Assembly: GCA_965243285.1 (NCBI GenBank)
Contig: OZ251537.1
Location: forward strand, 558,001 to 622,000
DNA: 64,000 bases
Direction: 5' to 3'
Origin: JAHRAW01 sp965243285
GTDB lineage: Bacteria; Pseudomonadota; Gammaproteobacteria; Arenicellales; Poriferihabitantaceae
Every line of letters begins with the position of its first letter. The stretch's first letter is position 1. Made by a program: the position numbers and the translations under genes. The notes under the pieces are model-generated. The model was not told the origin of the DNA, ran no database searches, and saw only the letters and a list, made by a program, of their open reading frames with translations. Shown here piece by piece: positions 55,197 through 64,000 of this stretch.

Positions 55197-55820
55197 CTAA
55201 ACCGCCACCACTTCGGCCCCCAACGCATCGGCGTCGCGTTGCTGATGGGTGGCGGTCAGCACGGTGAGGGCGTGGCTTTTTTGCAGCGCCAAAATCAGCG
55301 CCAGGATGTCAGCGCGTAGGGCTTCGTCCAGCCCATTGAATGGCTCATCCAACAGCAGCAGCGGTCGCTCGCCGCTCATGCAGCGCGCCATGCAACGCGC
55401 CAGCGCCACGCGTTGTTGTTGGCCGCCGGACAGGCTGTACGGCTTGCGGTGCGCGAATTTTGTTAGCGCAACCCATTCCAGCGCCTCGTCGATGACGGCC
55501 TTTTGCGCCGCCGAGAGGCGCAGCCCGGGGTGTAAGCCGATGGCGATGTTGTGGCGCGCGCTGAGGTGCGGGAATAAGTTGTGCGCCTGCAATAAATAAG
55601 TGAGCGGTCGCTCGGCCGGCTTTAAGCTAAGCAAACTGCGCCCACCGAATCTCACCTCGCCGCTGTGTGGCTGCAAAAAACCGGCGATGAGGTTGAGCAC
55701 GGTGGATTTGCCGGCCCCGCTCGACCCCATCAGCGCCGCCGAGCCGCCAGCGGCGAGCGTGAAATGGGCGCGGATTATCGCCTCGGGATAATCAAACCGC
55801 AGGTGGTGGATTTCAAGCAT
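55197..55820 (-). CDS. thiQ: Thiamine ABC transporter ATP-binding protein
   Basis: The ATPase of the ThiBPQ thiamine/TPP importer, about 207 residues. Walker A MGSSGAGKST, Q-loop LLQAHNLFPHLS, ABC signature YSLSGGQQQRVALARC and Walker B LLLLDEPFNGLD are intact, with the H-loop in TATHQQRDA. The ATG at 55820 overlaps the end of thiP by 8 bp; the longer frame upstream is the shadow of thiP. Confidence 0.93.
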   Translation of the reverse strand: MLEIHHLRFDYPEAIIRAHFTLAAGGSAALMGSSGAGKSTVLNLIAGFLQPHSGEVRFGGRSLLSLKPAERPLTYLLQAHNLFPHLSARHNIAIGLHPGLRLSAAQKAVIDEALEWVALTKFAHRKPYSLSGGQQQRVALARCMARCMSGERPLLLLDEPFNGLDEALRADILALILALQKSHALTVLTATHQQRDADALGAEVVAV

Positions 55821-57447
55821 GGCGGTGGCTGGAGCGCGGCTTAATGCCGCTCTCCGAGGGCGATTTTGCCGCCGAATCCCGGCCGCCGAGTCGCTCGATA
55901 AACCAAAACAGGGCAAAGCACAGCAGGCATAGCGCCACTGCCGTCACCGCCGCTTGTTCGAGCCGATAACCGCCGAGCAAGCGGTGCGTAAGCAGCGGCA
56001 AGGTGGTGAGATTGTCGGTGCCAAATAGCGCGATCACGCCCATGTCGCCGGCCGATAAAGTGGTGGCGATGGCCAGCGCGTAGGTGATGGGCTGGCGCAG
56101 CGCCGGCCACAGAATGCGCCGCCATCGATTCCAGCCGCTGATGCCGAGGGCGGCGCATAGATCATCGTAGCGGGCGCGTTGGGCGCGCAACGCCGGCACC
56201 ACGATGCGGATGCCGAACGCCAAGGCGAGCAGCGCGTTTAGCAAGATAACCAGCAGCGGGCCGAGGGATAAGGCATCGCCATGCTCGACTGTGTTGCGAA
56301 AAAACACGAACAAACCGGTGCCGAGGGTGATCGGCGGCGCCATTAAAGTGAGCGCGCCGATAATTTCCACGCCGCCGGCCGCTCGCCGCCAGCCGCTGCG
56401 CTGCACGGTGACGATGGCATCGGCGACGGCTACCGCCGCAACGCAAGACAGCGCCCCGGCGCACAGCGCGATGAACAGCGTCTGGCGCGTCGCCCGCCAG
56501 AAATCAGCCGCCATGAGAATCGACCAGCCGCTCGGCGCCAGCGCCTTGCCTAACGCCGCCGCCAGCGGCGACAGCAGAAAAATCGCCGCCACTGTGATGA
56601 CGGCGGCGTCGATGAATTTCGGTCGGCGGGCGGTGGAATCCGGGCGCTCGAGGCCGGCAAAATCACCGGCGCGCAAGGGAAAAACCCCGCCGCCGGCGAA
56701 AAACGCCACGCCTAAGGAGGCGCAAATGGCGAGTTGAATCAACGCCAGCGCCGCGGCTTTATTTAAGTCGAAATCGAAGCGCACCGCTTGGTAGATGGCC
56801 ACTTCCAAGGTGGTGGATTTCGGCCCGCCGCCCAAAGTCAGCACGATAGCGAAGGAGGTGAAGCACAGCAAAAAAATCATGCCGCACACGGCGGGCATCA
56901 AACCACGCAGCAGCGGCCATTCGATGCGCCAAAAAATATGTCGCGGCGCTAAGCCGTACAGCGCCGCCAGATTCCAACTGTGCTGCGGCAGCGTGAGCAA
57001 TCCGTTGAGAAAAATGCGCGTCGCCAGCGGCAGATTAAAAAACACATGGGCGAGCAAAATACCGCCGAGCCCGTATAGATAATCGAGGCGCCCGGCCCCG
57101 AGCCCCTCTAACGCCTGATTGACCCAGCCGCGCCGCCCATGCACCGCCACCATGCCTAATACCACCACCATGCTGGGGATGATTAGCGAAATGCTGCTGA
57201 TGCGGATGAGCAACCGCCGCCCAAAAAATCGCCCGCGCCGCGCCAACGCACGCGCCAACGGCACCGCCAGCACCACGCTCAATAGCGTAGACAGCCCGGC
57301 CTGCCACAAAGTGAAGCCGATAATCGCCCGCGTACGCGGGTTTTTCAGCGCGGCTAATACATCGACCTGCCCCGCCTCGGCCAGCAGCCCGGCAAAGGCG
57401 CCCACCATAATCAGCGCTACCGCCGCGACCACGATTAATCCGAGCAT
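55813..57447 (-). CDS. thiP: Thiamine ABC transporter permease
   Basis: A 544-residue inner-membrane permease with about twelve helices in two fused halves, each ending in an EAA-like loop (AALYGLAPRHIFWRIEWPLLRG near 185; CAALGISGWNRWRRILWPALRQ near 455). That is the ThiP/FbpB two-domain layout. It overlaps thiQ. The substrate-binding gene thiB, normally adjacent, is 5 kb upstream because a Type ISP restriction gene and a repeat island lie between them. Confidence 0.92.
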   Translation of the reverse strand: MLGLIVVAAVALIMVGAFAGLLAEAGQVDVLAALKNPRTRAIIGFTLWQAGLSTLLSVVLAVPLARALARRGRFFGRRLLIRISSISLIIPSMVVVLGMVAVHGRRGWVNQALEGLGAGRLDYLYGLGGILLAHVFFNLPLATRIFLNGLLTLPQHSWNLAALYGLAPRHIFWRIEWPLLRGLMPAVCGMIFLLCFTSFAIVLTLGGGPKSTTLEVAIYQAVRFDFDLNKAAALALIQLAICASLGVAFFAGGGVFPLRAGDFAGLERPDSTARRPKFIDAAVITVAAIFLLSPLAAALGKALAPSGWSILMAADFWRATRQTLFIALCAGALSCVAAVAVADAIVTVQRSGWRRAAGGVEIIGALTLMAPPITLGTGLFVFFRNTVEHGDALSLGPLLVILLNALLALAFGIRIVVPALRAQRARYDDLCAALGISGWNRWRRILWPALRQPITYALAIATTLSAGDMGVIALFGTDNLTTLPLLTHRLLGGYRLEQAAVTAVALCLLCFALFWFIERLGGRDSAAKSPSESGIKPRSSHRHA

Positions 57448-57474
57448 GGGGGTGATGGATAGGAAGGTGGGGGT

Positions 57475-57905
57475 TGCCGGGTGGCTTTGATTTGCTTTTG
57501 CTGTTGCTTTTGCTTTTGCTTTTGCTTTTGGGCTTTTTCTTACTCCCCGCTGGGCGGGGAGTCAAATCAGGCGGCTCTATCGCCTGATTTGGTGGGGAGG
57601 GGTGGCTCTTGATGTTGCTTTTGATGTGGCTTTTGATGTGGCTTTTGATGTGGCTTTTGATGTGGCTCTTGATGTTGCTTTTGATGTGGCTCTTGATGTT
57701 GCTTTTGATGTGGCTTTTGATGTGGCTTTTGATGTGGCTTTTGATGTGGCTTTTGATGTGGCTTTGGCTTTTTGCCTTTAGTCTTCACTCCCCCCGCTTC
57801 ATCATGAGGGGGAGTCAAAACTGGCGTCTTTTTGCCAGTTTTGGTGGGGGGGTTTGAGCTGGCTTTGAGCTTTTGATTTTGGCTTTTGATGTTGCCGCCC
57901 CCCAT
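57475..57905. repeat. Repeat island between thiP and the Type ISP gene
   Basis: A GCTTTT run, a module at 57541-57600 (ACTCCCC...GGGGAGT, then AAATCAGGCGG...CGCCTGATTT), about 150 bp of (GATGTGGCTTTT)n, and a second module at 57787-57850 with AAAACTGGCG...GCCAGTTTT. The open frame reading MWLLMWLLMW is a translation of the 12-bp repeat and not a gene. Confidence 0.8.
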
Positions 57906-57919
57906 CATGCGTCAAGCCC

Positions 57920-57949
57920 AAAAAAAGCGGCGACTGGATGGTCACCGCT
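57920..57949 (-). terminator. Rho-independent terminator of the Type ISP gene
   Basis: On the minus strand, AGCGGTGAC and GTCGCCGCT form a stem (one G-U) followed by seven T residues, about 25 bp after the stop of the restriction gene. Confidence 0.75.
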
Positions 57950-57972
57950 TGATGTTGTGAAGGTGGGGTGGT

Positions 57973-60900
57973 TTATTTTTCGATGGCGGCCGGGCGATTG
58001 GTGATGGTAGGTTCAGCGGCGAGGAGTTTTCGCCACTCAGCAGTTTTGGCGGGGTCCACGCCCAAACATTTGGCGGCGGCATGGTCTAATATTTTGCGCG
58101 CCGGGTCAGTGTGACATTGGGATATGCGTTCGAGGGGAGTGTCTTTGGTTTTCTCGAAGGCTTTGAGAAGGGGGGATAAATCTAGTGCCGGGTCGGGCAA
58201 GCGTATGGTTTTTAGATGCTCATATTCATATGCAGGCAAATCCAATCGGCCTGAACGACGATTTAACATTTGGATAATGCCAAATGTTGAGTTCATAAAG
58301 ACCGCATAGGCTTTGGCTGTGTTTTTATCTTTGGCTTTAATCGGGCGAAATACAGTTCCTATTGCCGGGGTTTCACTATAAACAGCCATTAATCGGCTAG
58401 TGGTTGTTCTTAATAAGCACCCAATAAGAAAATGCGATGCTTTTTTTTGTGTTCTTTTAGCTTGCCTTTCTGATCCAGTCTTGGGCGTAACTTTGGTTTC
58501 TGGTTGACTATTGATGGTTAGCATAACGTTCGTTTTAATGGTGCAAAACGCATTGCCGTTTTCGCTTGGTTTTTTGTTAAAAAATTCATGTGTATCAGCG
58601 GTGCGAAATTGCATCTCAAAAGAATCGCCAGCGCTCGAACAATTCGGCAAAGTATTCATGTCCTCGGCGATATGGGCAAGGGCGGGATTAAACCATTGTA
58701 CCGGTGACCAATTGCCGTCTTTCACTCTTTCGGCTGGCCATAAGGTTCGAGTAAATGATTCGCTTGGCTTGCCGGACTGGATGGCGGCGATTAATTCAAA
58801 TGCAGATAAGACCTCGGTGGGGTATTTTGCTAACTGAATAAATCGTGTTGGTTTAGGAGTACCAAGTCCGCGACGGCCAATAATCATAGATGTGAAAATG
58901 CTATCAGCCCCGTTTGCAAAGTTTTTATGATATTTGTCATGCGAAGTGAGCACTATATCAATATGGAAATGTTTAGCCAGGTATTGGCGTTGCCCACGGG
59001 CATTTTCAGCAGTGCAAACCGTGGTAGGAACGATCATGCCAAATACGCCTTTAGTTTTATTAATCAGCCGGTGGACTACTGGAATGAAATACGGTTGAAT
59101 ACTTCCTTCGGCGAGTGCATGTGCAGAATCTGCTTCGTTATCAATCAAATGCTGACGAAGTTGTGTCAAGCGTTCACGCATGCTTTTTACGGTGGCATCA
59201 TTAAAATGAGTATTTTGCTCCGTGGTTTTTGTAAACGGCGGATTGAAAATCATCGCATCTAAATTTTGCGGCGGGCGGAATTCTTTGCGGCGGCGCTCGG
59301 CGTCGGCGCCATAAATCACCTCGTCATCCAAATCGGCGATGCATACTTGCACGGATTCTTCCCCGGCCTTGCCCAATAATATTTCCAATGCGCCATGGCG
59401 TACATCCTCTGGTTTGTCGCCGGCGGTATTGCGCAATGGCCCGTGTTGCAGGGTATACAGATTCATGCCGCGATAATCGGTGTTGGGGGCGCCGATGGTT
59501 AAATTGCAAGCCGCCAATTGAATCGCCTGTAGGTTGATGTCGAAGCCGTGAATAACATTCTCCACCAAATGTTTGTGCAGGTGTTCTTGCTGGGCATCGG
59601 AGAGACCTTGCGCTGCGGCCGCTTTATCTTTGATGGCTTTCAGTGCCGCCATCAGCAAGGTGCCGGTGCCGCAGGCCGGGTCGGCGATTTTTAATTTCTG
59701 CACTGCTTTTTTATCCGACCAATCTACGAAGGAATCGTCAAACGCCAAGCCCGCCAACAAATAGGCTGACCGGTTTTTGGTGTAATAGGCACCAGAACTT
59801 TTGGCGGAACCCAAGATTAGGTGATACAGGTGGCCAGCGTGGTCGAAGCCCAGATCATTCAGGCGCTCGGCCTTGGTCATGGCGCACATCGCCAACAATT
59901 TAATGGCGGTACGACATTTCTTGAGACCGATAAATTTTTGCATCAAGGCGGTGGCATCTTGAAAAATTGGGCGGTAATCCTTTTCCAAAATGGTAAGCCA
60001 TGCGGCATAAAAGGCGGTCGCAGTCTCCGCGTCGCGCTTCGCATCTTCTAAGTTGGTGAGGCCATATAAATTGCCGGTGGAATCTAAACGCTTATGCATG
60101 ATGCAGGCGTTGACGATGAGCAGGGCGGCGGTGGTGCAACTCTCGGTGGCATTATCCAGCGGCGTGCCGATGGTCTCGGCGATGCGGTGGGCTACGCCGG
60201 CTTCTTTGAACATGGTAGCGGCTTTTTCCACCTCAGAAGCAATTTCATCGGCCACAGTTTCACCGGGGTTGTCCTTGATGCCGACATTTTTTGCCATCTG
60301 TGCGGATAGGGCGTTTTTGGCTTGCTCGGTCAGCATGGGGATGTTATCCGGCGTAACCGGGCCCGATGTGGGCGGTGCTTTTTTAGTGCCATCGGGCTCA
60401 TCCAGCACTTCACCCATCACCACATGTAACTTGGTGTCAAAACTGCCATCATGCGAACGCATGGCATTGAGTATCACGCCCAAGGATTCAAAACGAGAGT
60501 TATTTTTCTGCAAAGTGGTCAACAAGTTCTCGCCCGGCGCCATGATCACCGGGGCGATGACATAGCCGAATTTTTTATGCGGGTTTTTGCGGTCGATGCG
60601 CATGGCACGGCCGACTGCTTGCACAGTATCCACCTTGCTTTGGCGTGGGTCCAAAAAGGCGATGGCGTTTAGCGCCGGCACATCGATGCCTTCGGTGAAT
60701 AGTCTGGCATTGCTGATGAGGCGTGGCTGCACATCATCGGCGTCTCGCAACCAATCCAAACCGGTGCGGCGCTGGGCGGCGTTATAGGTGCCGTCTAAAT
60801 GCTTGGCATCGATGTCCAGCACCGAACGGTCATCGCTTTTTTGCGCCACCCATTTTTTAATGCCGGGGCTATTCACCGCTTTGGTCAGCCATTTAGAGCG

Positions 60901-62409
60901 GCGGATATTATTAGCAAACACGATGGTGCGGGCGATGGAATCCGGATGATCATCGCCTTTTATAAAGCCATTGATAGCCATGGCGATAGCGCCTAAGGCG
61001 AGCACCGATTGCGCATCGGCTTCTTCACCGACGCCATCTTTATCGTCATTTAATTCGAGCAATTGATCGATTAATTCGGCGCTGATAATTGACTCGGTCA
61101 AGCCTAAGGCGATGACACGGTAATCGCACAAAATGTCCGCTTCCACGGCTTGTTTGAAAGTGATATTGGCGAAGGTTTCGCCGTAAAAAATCTCGTCGTT
61201 CATCTCCACCAGTTGCTGATTTTCATCGGCGGCGATGTTTTTCTTAACCTTGCTTTCGCCATAAATTCGCGGCGTGGCCGTCATGTACAGACGGTAGTCG
61301 GCACGCAGTTGGGCGGCGTCATGGATGGTTTTGAATCCCTCATAGGTGAAGTCACTTTCGTCGTCTTTTTTCTTCAATAGGCCGGCGGTGCGATGGGCTT
61401 CATCGACGATGGCTAAATCAAATTTCGGCGCTTGATGCTTATGTTGGGCCTCGATTAATTTCGGCAGGGATTGATAGGTGCAGAAAGTTACCTGGGCCTC
61501 ATCGGCTCGGATGGGGCTGTTTAGGTAGGCGGCGATTTTTTTCGGCTCGGTAGTCACGCGGCCGGCGATTTCATTGGGCTGGATTTCTTCATTGTCGCCG
61601 GCGGTTTCGTCCGAGCAGATGACCAAGGTGCGCAAGCGACGAAGGCTTTGTTCCCGCCATTCGCGGCGGGCTTGGGCCACCAAAGCGATGGACGGTGCGA
61701 TGAATAAGATATTGGCGGCGGTGTTTTCATCGGCCGGCGGAATCTGCTCGGCGATGCGCAAGGCGGTGAAGGTTTTGCCGGTGCCGCAAGCCATGATTAA
61801 GGTACCGCGACGGTCGCCATGTTTGCCGGGTTCGGCATTTTTCAAACCGTTTGCTACGGTATTTATGGCCGGCTTTTGTAATTTTAGGGGTTCATGGATT
61901 TTTCGAGGTTCGATGGTGAGTACGGTGTCGCTGTAATTGCGCATGTCGATGACTTTCACATCGTCAAAACCGGCATCTGTGGTGACTGCATTGATAGAGA
62001 ATCCGAGGGCGCCGAATACCAGCCATTTTTCTGCTATATCGGCCTGTTTGGCGGCGCCGATGAAGGTGGAAATGTCCTTCCATGTGATATTTCGGGTAGT
62101 CCAAAATTTGCATTGAATGGCGATTTGGTAGCCATCCTCATGGGTGGCGATTAAATCCACGCCGATGTCGGTGCTACGGGGGCTTTTTACGCTGGTGATT
62201 CCCAGGTCACTAATCAACGGCAATGCCCATTGGGTTAATTGCTCAAACTTCTTGCCTTTCTCCACATTGGCATCAGAAATTTGGGCGAATTCATCCAACT
62301 TTTCACCAACGGTTTTACCGTCAAAATCATGCAATTGCAGGTGTTTTTCATACTCGGCGGCGGTGAATCCAGGGAGAAATTCCGACTGCTTATGGGTTTT
62401 ATTTGACAT
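57973..62409 (-). CDS. Type ISP restriction-modification enzyme (nuclease-helicase-methyltransferase)
   Basis: A single 1478-residue polypeptide with the domain order of LlaGI/LlaBIII. Residues 50-160 are an Mrr-like PD-(D/E)xK nuclease (DIGVDLIA, then IQCKFW). Residues about 195-640 are a superfamily 2 helicase with Walker A MACGTGKTF (Lys212), IVDEAHRTAG, YMTATPRIYG and QAVGRAMRIDR. From about 860 comes an N6-adenine methyltransferase with ADPACGTGTLLMAAL (about 910) and catalytic FNPPFTK (about 1056). The remaining 350 residues should hold the target-recognition domain. Such enzymes translocate on DNA and cut after head-on collision of two enzymes. All motifs look intact. The ribosome site upstream is poor and replaced by tandem repeats. 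Confidence 0.9.
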   Translation of the reverse strand: MSNKTHKQSEFLPGFTAAEYEKHLQLHDFDGKTVGEKLDEFAQISDANVEKGKKFEQLTQWALPLISDLGITSVKSPRSTDIGVDLIATHEDGYQIAIQCKFWTTRNITWKDISTFIGAAKQADIAEKWLVFGALGFSINAVTTDAGFDDVKVIDMRNYSDTVLTIEPRKIHEPLKLQKPAINTVANGLKNAEPGKHGDRRGTLIMACGTGKTFTALRIAEQIPPADENTAANILFIAPSIALVAQARREWREQSLRRLRTLVICSDETAGDNEEIQPNEIAGRVTTEPKKIAAYLNSPIRADEAQVTFCTYQSLPKLIEAQHKHQAPKFDLAIVDEAHRTAGLLKKKDDESDFTYEGFKTIHDAAQLRADYRLYMTATPRIYGESKVKKNIAADENQQLVEMNDEIFYGETFANITFKQAVEADILCDYRVIALGLTESIISAELIDQLLELNDDKDGVGEEADAQSVLALGAIAMAINGFIKGDDHPDSIARTIVFANNIRRSKWLTKAVNSPGIKKWVAQKSDDRSVLDIDAKHLDGTYNAAQRRTGLDWLRDADDVQPRLISNARLFTEGIDVPALNAIAFLDPRQSKVDTVQAVGRAMRIDRKNPHKKFGYVIAPVIMAPGENLLTTLQKNNSRFESLGVILNAMRSHDGSFDTKLHVVMGEVLDEPDGTKKAPPTSGPVTPDNIPMLTEQAKNALSAQMAKNVGIKDNPGETVADEIASEVEKAATMFKEAGVAHRIAETIGTPLDNATESCTTAALLIVNACIMHKRLDSTGNLYGLTNLEDAKRDAETATAFYAAWLTILEKDYRPIFQDATALMQKFIGLKKCRTAIKLLAMCAMTKAERLNDLGFDHAGHLYHLILGSAKSSGAYYTKNRSAYLLAGLAFDDSFVDWSDKKAVQKLKIADPACGTGTLLMAALKAIKDKAAAAQGLSDAQQEHLHKHLVENVIHGFDINLQAIQLAACNLTIGAPNTDYRGMNLYTLQHGPLRNTAGDKPEDVRHGALEILLGKAGEESVQVCIADLDDEVIYGADAERRRKEFRPPQNLDAMIFNPPFTKTTEQNTHFNDATVKSMRERLTQLRQHLIDNEADSAHALAEGSIQPYFIPVVHRLINKTKGVFGMIVPTTVCTAENARGQRQYLAKHFHIDIVLTSHDKYHKNFANGADSIFTSMIIGRRGLGTPKPTRFIQLAKYPTEVLSAFELIAAIQSGKPSESFTRTLWPAERVKDGNWSPVQWFNPALAHIAEDMNTLPNCSSAGDSFEMQFRTADTHEFFNKKPSENGNAFCTIKTNVMLTINSQPETKVTPKTGSERQAKRTQKKASHFLIGCLLRTTTSRLMAVYSETPAIGTVFRPIKAKDKNTAKAYAVFMNSTFGIIQMLNRRSGRLDLPAYEYEHLKTIRLPDPALDLSPLLKAFEKTKDTPLERISQCHTDPARKILDHAAAKCLGVDPAKTAEWRKLLAAEPTITNRPAAIEK

Positions 62410-62410
62410 G

Positions 62411-62470
62411 GGTGGATTTTAGTGGGGTGGATTTTAGTGGGGTGAATTTTAGTGGGGTGAATTTGACTGC
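62411..62470. repeat. 15-bp tandem repeat at the start of the Type ISP gene
   Basis: Four copies of GGTGGATTTTAGTGG (the last ones GGTGAATTTTAGTGG and GGTGAATTTGACTGC) abut the ATG at 62409. They occupy the place of the ribosome site and leader of the Type ISP gene. Confidence 0.85.
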
Positions 62471-62588
62471 GGGGGCGGGAATATAAAACCCACCCGCTTG
62501 TTCGTGTGCATCAGGTGGCAAAAAAGGGTGGCAAAAAAATCAACATCAACAAAAAATAAAACATCACCCAAAATAAAGTGAGAACATC

Positions 62589-63614
62589 TCATTCACTCAA
62601 GGCGCGGCTGAATTCATCTACCCAAGCGGTTTTGTTGGCGGCGATGCGTTGCGGGTCGAGGTGCAAGGTGATGGCCGGCTGGACTAGCCTGGCGAAGGCT
62701 GGCGGCAGGCCGGCGGTCGGGGTGACCGCCGGGTACATCCAATTACCGGTGGGGATGGCGGATTGGAAGGCGTCGGTGGTGATGAAATCCATAAAGCGCT
62801 GCGCCAGCGCTGGCTGCCGGGCGGCGGCGAGTTGCGCCGCTACTTCGATTTGCAGGCCGTGGCCATCGCCAAAGGCGGCGGCGGCGTAGCGGTCATCACC
62901 CTCGACCATGCGGTGGTAGGCCGGCGAGGTGGTGTAACTCAACACCATATCGGCTTCGCGGTCCAAAAATAAGCCGTACGCCTCGGCCCAACTGCGGGTG
63001 ACGGTGATGATTTTGCCGGACAGCCGCCGCCAGGCATCGCCGGCGGCGGCGCCGTACAGCGCCTTGACCCACAGCAGCAGGCCGATGCCGGGAGTCGAGC
63101 TGCGCGGGTCTTGGATGACGATTTTCAGCGAATCGTCGGCCGCTAATAATTCGTCAAAACTGGTCGGCGGCATCGGCAGATCATCGCGCCGATAAATGAA
63201 GGCGAAATAGCCGTAGTCGAACGGCAAAAACATCGGGTCGCGCCAGAGCACCGGCAAATCGAGGGCCTCCAGCGAGACATTGTGAGGTTTTAGCAAGCCG
63301 GTGGCGCGCGCTTCGACCAGCAGGCTGTGGTCTAAGCCGAGCACCACATCGGCGCGCGAGCCGGCGCCTTCCAACTGCACTCGGCTGAGAATGCCGGTGG
63401 AACTGTCCACCGCCACATAGTTTATTTCGCACGCGCATTGCGCCTCGAACGCGGCTTTGATTTTCGGCCCCGGGCCCCATTTGGAGGCGAAGGAATCATA
63501 GGTGTAGATGTTCAAAACCGGCCCCTCGGCGCGCCCGGCGCCGGCCCAGCAACAGCCGGCCAACAACACGCCGGCGCAACACACCGCACAAAAAAAACAT
63601 CGTCGATTGCGCAT
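62589..63614 (-). CDS. thiB: Thiamine-binding periplasmic protein
   Basis: The substrate-binding protein of the ThiBPQ importer, 341 residues. The signal peptide ends near CCWAGAGRAEG. Mature segments LNIYTYDSFASKWGPG, SRVQLEGAGSRADVVLGLD, FDYGYFAFIYRRDDLP, VIQDPRSSTPGIGLLLW and SYTTSPAYH are characteristic of ThiB. It captures thiamine, thiamine phosphate or TPP in the periplasm. thiP and thiQ are on the same strand but about 5 kb downstream, beyond the Type ISP gene. No TPP riboswitch could be recognised upstream. Confidence 0.93.
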   Translation of the reverse strand: MRNRRCFFCAVCCAGVLLAGCCWAGAGRAEGPVLNIYTYDSFASKWGPGPKIKAAFEAQCACEINYVAVDSSTGILSRVQLEGAGSRADVVLGLDHSLLVEARATGLLKPHNVSLEALDLPVLWRDPMFLPFDYGYFAFIYRRDDLPMPPTSFDELLAADDSLKIVIQDPRSSTPGIGLLLWVKALYGAAAGDAWRRLSGKIITVTRSWAEAYGLFLDREADMVLSYTTSPAYHRMVEGDDRYAAAAFGDGHGLQIEVAAQLAAARQPALAQRFMDFITTDAFQSAIPTGNWMYPAVTPTAGLPPAFARLVQPAITLHLDPQRIAANKTAWVDEFSRALSE

Positions 63615-63692
63615 GATTCGGAGGGAGAGATGGGGCAGTTGTGGCCGAATGCAGAGCCGCTATTGCCCTCGGTTGCCGCCTGCCGCTGGGCT

Positions 63693-63892
63693 TTAATCGG
63701 TCCAGTCCGCTTGCCGGGCGGCCTCCAATTCCACCGCGCCGGTCGACCACTTCCAGCGCGGTTTGACCATGCTCGCAGTCCAACCATTCGCCCCGCATCA
63801 GGTCAGCGGGCAACGCCAGCGGGGCGTCGCATACCGGGCAATTTCGCAGCGGCGGCTTATTCGAGCGGCGGCTTATTCGGTTGTGTGCTCAT
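63693..63892 (-). pseudogene. LysW-like small zinc-ribbon protein, apparently broken
   Basis: From ATG 63892 the frame starts MSTQPNKPPL and is stopped by a 16-bp tandem duplication (63848-63863 and 63864-63879). Removing one copy gives NKPPLRNCPVCDAPLALPAD, then LMRGEWLDCEHGQTALEVV, which resembles LysW-type amino-group carrier proteins (CPVC, acidic core, C-terminal LEVV). A further one-base change would lead to ELEAARQADWTD and TAA at 63693. It may be a decayed carrier or zinc-ribbon gene; the short length makes this tentative. Confidence 0.4.
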
Positions 63893-64000
63893 GGCAAGAT
63901 GAATCCGAAGCCTGAATATCTCGTCTGCGATGGCGGCGGGCATCAAGAATGTATCGCTGGTTGCCGCCGGCAAACCGGCGCCCGCCAAACGCCCGATTCC
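63893..64000. other. Window edge, nothing identifiable
   Basis: About 100 bp at the right edge with open frames on both strands but no recognisable motif. It may belong to a gene continuing beyond the window. Confidence 0.3.

Noticed and set aside
57609..57857. Open frame encoding an all Met-Trp-Leu membrane-like protein
   Set aside because: It is the translation of a 12-bp tandem array and hairpin module, with no start signal or conserved sequence.
63615..63892. TPP riboswitch upstream of thiB
   Set aside because: I looked for the CUGAGA and ACCUGAUCUGG-type conserved stretches and found none. The region instead holds a small broken frame.

Overview
The window is about 64 kb of a GC-rich proteobacterial chromosome, most likely gammaproteobacterial. 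Support comes from pgsA followed by tRNA-Gly, a FadE-type acyl-CoA dehydrogenase, gmk-rpoZ-spoT in a row, a Cpx-like regulon, thiBPQ, LpxL, NagZ and a class A RNase P RNA. Several non-essential genes carry single-base frameshifts, nonsense codons or repeat insertions. That suggests ongoing erosion, as in a symbiont or a small population, or else consensus errors in a draft assembly. No species can be named from this sequence.

Layout. 0.1-7.8 kb: pgsA overlapping tRNA-Gly, a lipoprotein, an APH-fold kinase, a periplasmic DNA ligase and a cpxR-cpxA-cpxP-like operon. 8-14.9 kb: fatty-acid activation and oxidation (fadE-fadD), a NYN-domain protein, a HAD hydrolase and yajC. 14.9-19.5 kb: a defence island with an AAA ATPase plus TOPRIM-like partner, a DUF262-HNH protein, half of an EcoRI-type methyltransferase, half of a restriction endonuclease and a frameshifted beta-class methyltransferase. 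19.7-35.1 kb: rnd, gmk-rpoZ-spoT, an L,D-transpeptidase with nagZ, an RND efflux pair, thiamine pyrophosphokinase, aroE and a 5'-nucleotidase. 35.1-36.2 kb: the missing halves of the methyltransferase and the endonuclease. 36.2-50.6 kb: accessory and metabolic genes including DUF3726, rnpB, argF/argG, cytochrome c, two TIGR04282/04283-like glycosyltransferases and lpxL. 50.7-55.1 kb: an m4C methyltransferase with a nonsense-mutated MvaI/BcnI-like endonuclease, and a GcvT-type FAD dehydrogenase. 55.2-63.6 kb: a thiBPQ operon split by a 1478-residue Type ISP restriction-modification enzyme.

Intergenic space is dominated by an unusual repeat system. Small elements with inverted ends (GGGATTTATA...TATAAATCCC) are flanked by 8-bp target duplications. 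Inside and beside them lie hexanucleotide arrays built from AAAGCC, AACAGC, AACATC or their complements, and about 70-nt double-hairpin modules whose stems change sequence in a compensated way. I do not recognise this family.

The most striking observation is at 18.1-18.3 kb and 35.9-36.0 kb. An EcoRI-type methyltransferase and a restriction endonuclease, each interrupted by one of these repeats, have exchanged halves, as if about 17.7 kb between the repeats had inverted. The two endonuclease halves still carry the same 8-bp target duplication. Four restriction-modification loci are visible; only the Type ISP enzyme looks fully intact.
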